From: Streptococcus panodentis
Lineage (GTDB): Bacteria; Bacillota; Bacilli; Lactobacillales; Streptococcaceae
Direction: 5' to 3'
Assembly: GCF_017884005.1 (NCBI RefSeq)
Contig: NZ_QFAY01000034.1
Coordinates: forward strand, 2,135-27,276
Length of the DNA: 25,142 nucleotides
A program made the position numbers and the translations under genes. The notes under the pieces are model-generated. The model was given only the letters and a program-made list of their open reading frames with translations. It ran no database searches and was not told where the DNA came from. Of the stretch, positions 6,932 to 14,793 are shown in pieces (the stretch's first letter is position 1; each line of letters begins with the position of its first letter).

Positions 6932-7459
6932 ATTTTGAGTTCTGGTCAGCCGCAAAATGCAGCTTTGAATATAGCCTGCCTGACTATGAAGAAGGGACAG
7001 ATTGAGTAAAATAATGACCATCAGAAATGGACTTAAAAGCAAAATCAGGAGCCAGGATACCGGCTGGTAGGCTAAGTAGAAAATAAAGATGAGGATGAGA
7101 ATGGGAAAGGTTGCCACTGCGGTAAAACCGCCTGGTACCCAGCGGCGAAACCGCAGCACCTGCGTGATATGGCCCAGCAGGTGCAGGGTATGGCAGAAGC
7201 CCAGAGCCAAAGCTAATTCTGGAATCTGCCAGACAATGGCCATCAGGAAGATGAGAAAAGCAATCAAAAATTCTTCTGCAATGGCCGCAGCAATCCCTTC
7301 TGTGGACGGATAAGCTTTCTTTCCCGCAATAAACATCTCAGTCTGAAAACGGGGATTGTTTTCATTTTGCTGAATCCAAGGCCGAATCAGAATAATTTCG
7401 TCAAACTCATGCAGCATAAACAGCGACAAAGTCACAAACGATAAGAGACTAATAGGCAT
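6923..7459 (-). CDS. HXXEE-family integral membrane protein
   Basis: 178 residues with several hydrophobic segments (about 3-16, 58-76, 82-100, 113-132 and 137-160). The N-terminal HEFDE (residues 17-21) fits the H-x-x-E/D-E signature of Pfam HXXEE, with Asp at the first acidic position. The later histidines in CHTLHLLGH (89-97) and the WVPG turn (107-110) fit the family's second His and PG motif. The family has no established function; the conserved His/Glu pairs suggest a membrane metal site, which is inference. I start at the ATG at 7459 because AGGGGGG lies about nine bases upstream. The longer frame (to 7546) begins inside the plsC terminator. Confidence 0.78.
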   Translation of the reverse strand: MPISLLSFVTLSLFMLHEFDEIILIRPWIQQNENNPRFQTEMFIAGKKAYPSTEGIAAAIAEEFLIAFLIFLMAIVWQIPELALALGFCHTLHLLGHITQVLRFRRWVPGGFTAVATFPILILIFIFYLAYQPVSWLLILLLSPFLMVIILLNLSLLHSQAGYIQSCILRLTRTQNKG

Positions 7460-7492
7460 GATACACACCCCCCTCAAAAATATTATTCTAAA

Positions 7493-7498
7493 ATTATA
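7493..7498 (-). promoter_or_regulatory. -10 box for the HXXEE gene
   Basis: A perfect TATAAT on the minus strand, 34 bp before the ATG. No good -35 is visible at the expected spacing because that position is occupied by the plsC terminator, so strength is uncertain. Confidence 0.45.
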
Positions 7499-7509
7499 GT
7501 ACAATTCAC

Positions 7510-7555
7510 AAAAAAAGTCCTTGATTTTTTGAAACAAAACGCTCAAAAAACCAAG
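7510..7555 (-). terminator. Intrinsic terminator of plsC
   Basis: On the minus strand a 13-bp stem, 7543-7555 with 7520-7532, contains one G-U pair and is followed by seven Ts (A-run 7510-7516 on plus). It begins 7 bp after the plsC stop. Confidence 0.8.
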
Positions 7556-7561
7556 AACTGT

Positions 7562-8302
7562 TTATTTTCTGTGCTTGTCCGGATCCCAGACAAAGCTGGC
7601 AAAGAAGCTGAAAATAATGGTCAGAATACCAACCAAGGCAGCGGGGACAAAGGCGATGGCCCGCAGAATCCTCATAAAGAAATTGGGCTTTTGACCTGTC
7701 TGATACGGTGCCACCTCTGCATCCAGACGGTCAAACTCCGCATGAATACGGCGGGCTACTTCTTCCACTCCTTCATCATTCATCTTTTTAATATCCGAAA
7801 TGTCGATGGGATTGCCGAAGTTCATGTCCACGCGCTCACCGGCCGCCAGCCCCTTGAGGCTCCTTGGACCTGCATAAACCACTGGCATGATGCGGACCTT
7901 GGCCATCTTAGCGATGACGGCTACCCCCCCCTTGACATCAGAAGAGTGGCGGCTGCCGCTGGGAAACATAATCAGAGAGCGATTGCTCTTTTTCAGCATA
8001 TTGACCGGATACTTGATAGCAGACGGTCCCGGATTTTCCCGGTCGATGGGGAAGGCCCCGCACATCCGAATCCACCAGCCGAAGACCCGATTCTCAAAGA
8101 GCTGCTTTTTGGCCATAAAAATAAACTGCTTGGGCTTGGTCGCAAAAGCCATGTATACCGGATCCCACCAGGTCCGGTGAGGGGCAACTAAGATATAATT
8201 TTCATCTTGGGAAGGAATCTTTTCCTTATTGTGGTAATGGGCATTGCCGTTTAAGGTCCACAAAATAAAAATGACCAGTCCTCGCAAATAGGTATAAAAC
8301 AT
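7562..8302 (-). CDS. plsC: 1-acyl-sn-glycerol-3-phosphate acyltransferase
   Basis: Adds the second acyl chain to lysophosphatidic acid to give phosphatidic acid, at the cytoplasmic membrane. 246 residues. An N-terminal hydrophobic segment (about 5-16) precedes the catalytic HX4D motif HRTWWD (42-47). FPIDR lies at 84-88 and the glycerol-phosphate-binding FPSGSR at 113-118 (commonly FPEGTR). A C-terminal hydrophobic stretch (AFVPAALVGILTIIFSFFASFVW) probably anchors the protein further. I chose the ATG at 8302: TGAGG lies six bases upstream, whereas the ATG at 8314 overlaps that ribosome site. It has its own promoter (8347-8375) and a strong terminator. Confidence 0.92.
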   Translation of the reverse strand: MFYTYLRGLVIFILWTLNGNAHYHNKEKIPSQDENYILVAPHRTWWDPVYMAFATKPKQFIFMAKKQLFENRVFGWWIRMCGAFPIDRENPGPSAIKYPVNMLKKSNRSLIMFPSGSRHSSDVKGGVAVIAKMAKVRIMPVVYAGPRSLKGLAAGERVDMNFGNPIDISDIKKMNDEGVEEVARRIHAEFDRLDAEVAPYQTGQKPNFFMRILRAIAFVPAALVGILTIIFSFFASFVWDPDKHRK

Positions 8303-8346
8303 AGACAACCTCATTCTATTTCAAAATTTCGTGCGTTTCTTTTTCA

Positions 8347-8375
8347 ATTATACCCTATCCCCCAAGAGTCTGCAA
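8347..8375 (-). promoter_or_regulatory. Promoter of plsC
   Basis: On the minus strand, TTGCAG (8370-8375), a 17-bp spacer and a perfect TATAAT (8347-8352). It is divergent from the ATPase promoter about 50 bp away. Confidence 0.65.
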
Positions 8376-8425
8376 TCTTTTTTATACTTTATCTGTCGCG
8401 GCCGATAGCTATTTTGCTAAAAAAA

Positions 8426-8434
8426 TGGTATCAT
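8426..8434 (+). promoter_or_regulatory. Extended -10 promoter of the P-type ATPase gene, possibly leaderless
   Basis: TGGTATCAT is an extended -10 (TG-N-TATCAT) ending 7 bases before the ATG at 8442. There is no purine-rich ribosome site before either possible ATG (8433 or 8442). Transcription would start at or next to the 8442 ATG. No convincing -35 is seen. Confidence 0.5.
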
Positions 8435-8441
8435 GGATTTC

Positions 8442-10781
8442 ATGAATAAGAAACAATTTAATGGTTTAAGCCAATCTCAAGTAGATGAAAAAATTTCGCA
8501 GGGACTGACCAATCACTTCAACAGCAATGCCAGCACCAGTAATTGGGATATTGTCAAGCGGAATGTTTTTACCCTTTTCAATGCCCTCAACTTCGCCATT
8601 GCTGTGGCTCTGGTGTCCGTTCAGGCCTGGAGCAATCTGGTCTTTTTTGCTGTTATCAGTTTTAATGCCGTAACCGGGATTATCACCGAGCTCAGAGCCA
8701 AGCACATGATTGACAAGCTCAATCTGGTCAGCCGGGAGCTGGTGACGGTTGTCCGCGACGGTCAGGAAAGCCAGATCGAGCCAGAAAACATCGTCTTGGG
8801 CGACCTGCTCAAACTATCAGCCGGAGAGCAGATTCCCAGCGATTCTACAGTCATCGAGGGCGTGGCCGAAGCCAATGAAGCCATGCTGACGGGCGAAAGC
8901 GATCTAGTCCTCAAAGAAGCCGGCGGCGAGCTCCTGTCCGGCAGCTTTCTGGCCAGCGGACAGGTTTACGCAGAAGTCCATCATGTAGGGGCAGACAACT
9001 ATGCCAACAAACTGATGACAGAGGCCAAAACCCTCAAACCAATCAACTCCCGCATTCTTTACAATCTGGCCAAGATTTCCCGCTTTACCGGAAAAATCAT
9101 CATCCCATTCGGCCTGGCTCTCTTCTTTGAAGCCCTGATGATAAAAGGACTGCCCGTCAAAAATTCCGTTATCACCAGCTCGACTGCCCTTCTGGGCATG
9201 CTGCCTAAGGGCATTGCCCTCCTGACCGTCACTTCTCTCCTGACCGCTGTTATCAAGCTGGGGATGCGCAAGGTGCTGGTTCAGGAGATGTACTCGGTCG
9301 AAACGCTGGCCCGGGTGGACACCCTCTGTTTGGACAAAACCGGAACCATCACACAAGGAAAGATGACTGTTCAGGGCCTGCACAGTTTGACAGACAGATT
9401 TTCCGATGACAGCATTGGCCAGCTGCTGGCGGCCTATATCCAGACCAGCGAGGATAACAATCCAACCGCCCAAGCTATCCGCAAGAAATTCGACCAGCTG
9501 GAGCATTCATACAGCAGCAGCAATGTCATTCCATTCTCCAGCGACCGCAAATGGGGGGCCATGGAGCTGTCGGAGGTCGGCACAGTCTTCCTGGGTGCTC
9601 CGGAGATGCTCCTAGACAGCAATCCGCCTGCCGTCATCGAAGCCCAAAAACGCGGTTCCCGCGTCCTTGTTCTGGCTCACAGCAGCCAGAGCATAGACAA
9701 GCACAGCATCCAGCTGCCTAGCGACACAGCTGCTCTGGCAGTTCTGGAAATCACTGATCCAATCCGAGAAGGCGCTGCTCAGACACTGGACTATCTGCGC
9801 TCACAGGATGTTGACTTAAAGATTATCTCCGGTGACAATCCGCTGACCGTTTCTCACATCGCCCATCAGGCCGGCTTTGCTAACTTCGAGAGCTACATTG
9901 ACTGCTCTAAGATCAGCGATGAAGAGCTGGTGGCTCAAGCGGAGGAAACAGCCATTTTCGGCCGGGTATCCCCGCATCAGAAAAAGCTCTTGATTACGAC
10001 CCTCAAAGCGGCCGGCCGCACAACTGCTATGACCGGTGACGGGGTCAATGATATTCTGGCCCTGCACGAAGCAGACTGCTCCATCGTCATGGCAGAGGGC
10101 GATCCTGCCACCCGCCAGATTGCCAATCTGGTCCTGCTCAATTCCGACTTCAATGATGTTCCCGAAATCCTCTTTGAAGGCCGCCGGGTTGTCAATAATA
10201 TCGGCCGGATTGCCCCTATCTTCTTTATCAAGACCATTTATTCCTTTATCCTGGCCATTATCTGTATCGCCTCTGTAGCTCTGGGCAAGCCTGAGTATCT
10301 CTTGATTTTCCCTTTCATTCCGATTCAGATTACCCTTATTGACCAGTTCGTCGAAGGCTTTCCGCCTTTTGTCCTGACCTTTGAGCGCAATATCAAGCCA
10401 GTAGAAAAGCATTTCCTCAAACGCTCGCTGCAGCTGGCCCTGCCAAGTGCCCTCATGATTGTCTTCAGCGTTCTCTTTGTCCGCTTCTGGGGCACGGCAC
10501 AGGGCTGGACCGACATAGAAATGTCTACCCTTTCCTACTATCTGCTAGGCACGATTAGCTTCCTGTCTGTCATTCGGGCCTGCCTGCCGCTCAATCTCTG
10601 GCGCAGCTTGCTGATCCTCTTTTCTGTCTTGGGCTTCTATGCCTCAGCCTTCGTCCTCCAGCACCTGCTGGAAATCGCAACCCTGACAGCAGCCACTTTG
10701 CCAGTCTATCTGATTCTTATGGTTATTTTTGGACTTGTCTTTGTCGTCTGCACCATCAAGCAGAAATACAGATTTGACTAA
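8442..10781 (+). CDS. P-type cation-transporting ATPase, CtpE-like
   Basis: A membrane pump that forms an aspartyl phosphate during ion transport. 779 residues from the ATG at 8442 (782 from 8433). Order: short N-terminus, first membrane pair (about 45-85), actuator domain with TGES (about 150), membrane pair with GMLPKGIALL (Pro near 255), phosphorylation loop DKTGTITQGK (Asp near 298), nucleotide domain, hinge TGDGVND, then a hydrophobic C-terminal third with about six segments. The membrane-4 motif PKG replaces the PEGL of classical calcium pumps, and the short length fits the CtpE/'ATPase E' group, in which mycobacterial CtpE is linked to calcium. The ion here is not determined. It is followed by a strong terminator and is probably monocistronic. 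Confidence 0.88.
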   Translation: MNKKQFNGLSQSQVDEKISQGLTNHFNSNASTSNWDIVKRNVFTLFNALNFAIAVALVSVQAWSNLVFFAVISFNAVTGIITELRAKHMIDKLNLVSRELVTVVRDGQESQIEPENIVLGDLLKLSAGEQIPSDSTVIEGVAEANEAMLTGESDLVLKEAGGELLSGSFLASGQVYAEVHHVGADNYANKLMTEAKTLKPINSRILYNLAKISRFTGKIIIPFGLALFFEALMIKGLPVKNSVITSSTALLGMLPKGIALLTVTSLLTAVIKLGMRKVLVQEMYSVETLARVDTLCLDKTGTITQGKMTVQGLHSLTDRFSDDSIGQLLAAYIQTSEDNNPTAQAIRKKFDQLEHSYSSSNVIPFSSDRKWGAMELSEVGTVFLGAPEMLLDSNPPAVIEAQKRGSRVLVLAHSSQSIDKHSIQLPSDTAALAVLEITDPIREGAAQTLDYLRSQDVDLKIISGDNPLTVSHIAHQAGFANFESYIDCSKISDEELVAQAEETAIFGRVSPHQKKLLITTLKAAGRTTAMTGDGVNDILALHEADCSIVMAEGDPATRQIANLVLLNSDFNDVPEILFEGRRVVNNIGRIAPIFFIKTIYSFILAIICIASVALGKPEYLLIFPFIPIQITLIDQFVEGFPPFVLTFERNIKPVEKHFLKRSLQLALPSALMIVFSVLFVRFWGTAQGWTDIEMSTLSYYLLGTISFLSVIRACLPLNLWRSLLILFSVLGFYASAFVLQHLLEIATLTAATLPVYLILMVIFGLVFVVCTIKQKYRFD

Positions 10782-10816
10782 GGGATCGCTGCAAAAAAAT
10801 ATTATTTAAGCTCATA

Positions 10817-10843
10817 AAAACATGCGATACCCTCGCATGTTTT
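10817..10843. terminator. Intrinsic terminator after the ATPase gene
   Basis: Perfect 11-bp stem: AAAACATGCGA (10817-10827) pairs with TCGCATGTTTT (10833-10843), loop TACCC, then CATTTTG. It is symmetric enough to act in both directions but lies 36 bp after the plus-strand stop. Confidence 0.8.
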
Positions 10844-10874
10844 CATTTTGCTGCTGCAAAATTTCCCTATCCCT

Positions 10875-10903
10875 TTGGAATCCTTGCTGAATCGTGCTAT
10901 AAT
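10875..10903 (+). promoter_or_regulatory. Promoter of the trmN6-like operon, predicted leaderless
   Basis: TTGGAA (10875-10880), a 17-bp spacer and TATAAT (10898-10903), with an extended-10 TG at 10895-10896. Only GTTGTT separates the -10 from the ATG, so the normal start of transcription, 7 bases past the -10, is the A of the ATG itself. Confidence 0.8.
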
Positions 10904-10909
10904 GTTGTT

Positions 10910-11656
10910 ATGACAGAAGCAAGATTAAAAGACGGAGAACGGGTCAACCAGCTCTTTTCAACAGACGTTAAGATTATACAAAACAGTGAGGTTTTCAGCT
11001 ATTCGGTGGACAGTGTCCTGCTGTCACGCTTCCCTAAACTGCCCAAGCACGGCCTGATAATCGACCTCTGTGCCGGCAATGGAGCTGTCGGCCTCTTTGC
11101 CAGCACCCGGACCAAGGCCCGCATCATTGCTGTGGAAATTCAGGAACGCCTGGCCGATATGGCCCAGCGCTCGATTGAGCTCAATGATTTGACCAATCAG
11201 ATGCAGGTCATTCATGACGATCTAAAACATCTAGGTGCCCATATTTCCGGCAGCAAGGTGGATCTGATTCTCTGCAATCCGCCCTATTTCAAGGTAGACA
11301 AACATTCCAATCTCAATGCCAGCCAGCATTACCTTCTGGCCCGCCATGAAATCAGCACCAATCTGGAAGAAATCTGTGCCATATCCCAGCGCCTGCTCAA
11401 GTCCAACGGCCGTCTGGCCATGGTCCACCGGCCCGACCGGTTTTTGGACATTATCGAGACCATGCAGGCCCACAATCTGGCACCCAAGCGCATCCAGTTT
11501 GTCTATCCCAAGCTGGGCAAGGAGGCCAATATGCTGCTGATTGAAGCCATCAAAGACGGATCGCGCGACGGCCTCAAAATCCTGCCGCCCCTTTTTATCC
11601 ACAATCAGGACGGCAGCTACACACCGGAGATTCATGATATTTACTATGGAAAATAA
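10910..11656 (+). CDS. tRNA1(Val) adenine-37 N6-methyltransferase-like protein
   Basis: An S-adenosylmethionine-dependent methyltransferase of the TrmN6/YfiC type. 248 residues, the usual length for this family. Motif I is [11 protein letters not shown] (51-61). A conserved acidic residue ends strand 2 (AVEIQE), and the catalytic motif NPPY lies at 123-126 (LILCNPPYF), typical of enzymes that methylate exocyclic adenine nitrogens. The upstream bases are all promoter, with no ribosome site, so translation is probably leaderless. The end overlaps the GIY-YIG gene by 11 bp. Paired TrmN6-like and GIY-YIG genes are common in Firmicutes (general knowledge). The tRNA substrate is inferred from the family. 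Confidence 0.88.
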   Translation: MTEARLKDGERVNQLFSTDVKIIQNSEVFSYSVDSVLLSRFPKLPKHGLIIDLCAGNGAVGLFASTRTKARIIAVEIQERLADMAQRSIELNDLTNQMQVIHDDLKHLGAHISGSKVDLILCNPPYFKVDKHSNLNASQHYLLARHEISTNLEEICAISQRLLKSNGRLAMVHRPDRFLDIIETMQAHNLAPKRIQFVYPKLGKEANMLLIEAIKDGSRDGLKILPPLFIHNQDGSYTPEIHDIYYGK

Positions 11657-11909
11657 AGCCTATATGTACGTGCTCGAATGCGGCGACGGCTCGCTCTACA
11701 CTGGCTATACAACCAATATCGAGCAAAGACTGAAAAAACATCAGGCCGGCAAAGGGGCCAAGTACACCCGCGCCCGCCTGCCTGTAACCCTGATCTACCA
11801 AGAAGAACATCCCGACAAGCCGGCCGCTATGTCGGCTGAAGCCCTCTTCAAACAGAAAAGCCGACAGGCCAAACTGGCCTACATCAAAGAAAGGACCCAA
11901 CATGTCTGA
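11646..11909 (+). CDS. GIY-YIG nuclease-superfamily small protein (YhbQ/UPF0213-like)
   Basis: 87 residues forming a single GIY-YIG domain: [16 protein letters not shown] supplies the two strand motifs (MYV 7-9 and YTG 18-20). The following helix has the conserved Arg (residue 28, NIEQRLKKH), and the Glu expected in the last helix is present ([13 protein letters not shown]). Stand-alone proteins of this type lack a DNA-binding partner domain and their substrate is unknown. The start is the ATG at 11646 inside the end of the methyltransferase gene, so the two are probably translationally coupled. It overlaps the next gene by 8 bp. Confidence 0.9.
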   Translation: MENKAYMYVLECGDGSLYTGYTTNIEQRLKKHQAGKGAKYTRARLPVTLIYQEEHPDKPAAMSAEALFKQKSRQAKLAYIKERTQHV

Positions 11910-12771
11910 AATCCAATTCAAGGGAAATTTTCATCATATCAATATCTCCCCAGACAGTCAGCTTGATATCGGTCAGGATGTCATCTTCCAATCCTTTGCC
12001 AGCCTCAATGTTGCAAGCGGGGCCCAGCTCAAACTAGGAAACCGGGTTTTCTTTAATGACCACTGCACGGTCCGCTGTGAACAATTAATCGAAATCGGCA
12101 AGGACACCATGTTTGGCGACGGTGTCCGCATCTTTGACCACAATCATCAGTATTCCAACTACCATATTGAAAAAATAGCTTATTCCTCAGCTCCTGTCAA
12201 AATTGGGGCCAACTGCTGGATTGGGGCCAATACTGTCATCCTCAAAGGCGTGACCATCGGCGACAATGTCATTATCGGAGCAGGCAGTCTGGTTTATCAG
12301 GATATTCCCAGCAACTCTATCGCTGTCAGCAAGGAAGAGCTAATCATCAAGAAACGGCCGCAGGGCAAGTTCCATGCCTTTACCCTGACAGCGTCAGATA
12401 CCTTGGAAGAGCTGGCCTATCTGGCCCAAGAGCTGCCTGAGCTGGAGTTTCACATCGCAGCCAAAACCAGCATTTCTCCTTTTCTGGAGAGCTTTGCCTC
12501 CTACCCCAATATCAATCTCTATACCAATGTCCACCACGACGATATTATCGAAGACCTGCTGGACCGGGCCGATCTTTACTTGGACATCAACCACTGGGGC
12601 GAGGTGGATCACATTCTGCAGAGAGCGCTGGACAAGGGCAAGCCGATTCTGGCCTTTGCCCATACGGCCCACCGGACAGGAAGTGGCATCTACATCTGTC
12701 AGGACGGCCAGCCCCAGCAGCTGGCAGACAGAATCAGAGAAATCATAAAAGAAAAAGACAGTTGCTTTTAG
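11902..12771 (+). CDS. Hexapeptide-repeat acetyltransferase fused to a glycosyltransferase-like C-terminal domain
   Basis: 289 residues in two parts. Residues 1-155 form a left-handed beta-helix acyltransferase (maltose/galactoside/WbbJ-type), with hexapeptides such as [27 protein letters not shown] and [13 protein letters not shown] and the catalytic His in FDHNHQY (80/82). Residues 160-289 are not part of that fold. They read like the C-terminal Rossmann half of a GT-B enzyme ([50 protein letters not shown]), recalling GtfA/GtfB-like glycosyltransferases of streptococcal surface glycoproteins. No N-terminal acceptor domain is present. A plausible job is O-acetylation of a cell-surface glycan, which is inference. 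It is the last gene of the overlapping three-gene set; AAAGGA precedes the ATG. Confidence 0.8.
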   Translation: MSEIQFKGNFHHINISPDSQLDIGQDVIFQSFASLNVASGAQLKLGNRVFFNDHCTVRCEQLIEIGKDTMFGDGVRIFDHNHQYSNYHIEKIAYSSAPVKIGANCWIGANTVILKGVTIGDNVIIGAGSLVYQDIPSNSIAVSKEELIIKKRPQGKFHAFTLTASDTLEELAYLAQELPELEFHIAAKTSISPFLESFASYPNINLYTNVHHDDIIEDLLDRADLYLDINHWGEVDHILQRALDKGKPILAFAHTAHRTGSGIYICQDGQPQQLADRIREIIKEKDSCF

Positions 12772-12785
12772 CCGAACACCTTAAA

Positions 12786-12810
12786 AATCCATGCAATATC
12801 TGCATGGATT
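12786..12810 (-). terminator. Hairpin with T-tract for minus-strand (lac) transcripts
   Basis: AATCCATGCA (12786-12795) pairs with TGCATGGATT (12801-12810), a perfect 10-bp stem with a 5-nt loop. On the minus strand it runs into TTTTT; on the plus strand no T-run follows. The same stem recurs at 13071-13095 with the T-run on the other side. It is the first clear terminator beyond lacG. Confidence 0.6.
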
Positions 12811-12832
12811 CAGAATGTAGACAAATTCCATT

Positions 12833-12867
12833 TTCTTTGTAAAAATTTTATAAATTCTTACAAAGAA
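12833..12867. promoter_or_regulatory. Operator-like dyad before the RNA promoter
   Basis: Perfect 10-bp inverted repeat: TTCTTTGTAA (12833-12842) and TTACAAAGAA (12858-12867), 15 bp apart, so half-site centres are 25 bp apart. The right arm covers the expected -35 position of the promoter at 12884-12892. I cannot name the regulator. Confidence 0.45.
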
Positions 12868-12883
12868 TTAAGAAAAAGCTCAT

Positions 12884-12892
12884 TGCTATAAT
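12884..12892 (+). promoter_or_regulatory. Extended -10 promoter of the candidate ncRNA
   Basis: TGCTATAAT is a perfect extended -10. The upstream 60 bp is very AT-rich with no good -35. The start is predicted near 12899. Confidence 0.7.
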
Positions 12893-12898
12893 TAAAAC

Positions 12899-13099
12899 AA
12901 AGATCAACCAAGTCTTTCCGCTGTGAGAAAAGCGCCTGAAACTCTTTAGTTTCAGGCGCTCGGAAGATTTGAGACTTTAGGCTCAAATCTTAGGTATGGA
13001 ATTCCGAAGGAAGTCGCTACCGTCCGCACTCACTTAAGGAAAGACTTTGGATAACTTTGTCTTCAGTCTCAATCCATGCAAGATTTGCATGGATTTTTT
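12899..13099 (+). ncRNA. Candidate structured small RNA, about 200 nt, unassigned
   Basis: The segment lies between an extended -10 promoter and an intrinsic terminator and has no credible open frame. Stems: P1, 12908-12919 with 13038-13050 (12 bp, one bulge), continued by GTGAG/CTCAC (12923-12927 with 13029-13033). P2, 12931-12943 with 12948-12960 (13 bp perfect, CTTT loop). P3, 12964-12973 with 12982-12991 (10 bp). P4, GGTA/TACC (12993-12996 with 13018-13021) enclosing TTCC-GAA-GGAA (13002-13012). The terminator hairpin follows. A possible 6-bp pseudoknot joins 12971-12976 with 13065-13070. The next gene is convergent, so it is not a riboswitch leader. I do not recognise it as SRP RNA, 6S, tmRNA, RNase P or a known riboswitch. 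Confidence 0.6.
13071..13099 (+). terminator. Intrinsic terminator of the candidate ncRNA
   Basis: AATCCATGCA (13071-13080) pairs with TGCATGGATT (13086-13095), a perfect 10-bp stem with loop AGATT, followed by TTTT; the stem's own last TT makes six Ts in a row. The stem is identical to that at 12786-12810. Confidence 0.8.
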
Positions 13100-13197
13100 G
13101 ACTGTTTTCAGCAGACTGGCTCGGAAACCGCCTCTTGAGTCAGTCCCCCTCTGCCCAATGGATGCAAGAGAGAAGCATCTTACCGTTCCAAACAGGT

Positions 13198-14793
<1,596 letters not shown>

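Noticed and set aside
12993..13021. SRP RNA-like motif (CCGAAGGAAG) in the ncRNA candidate
   Set aside because: The resemblance is limited to a few bases; the flanking SRP helix-8 sequence and the overall shape do not fit.
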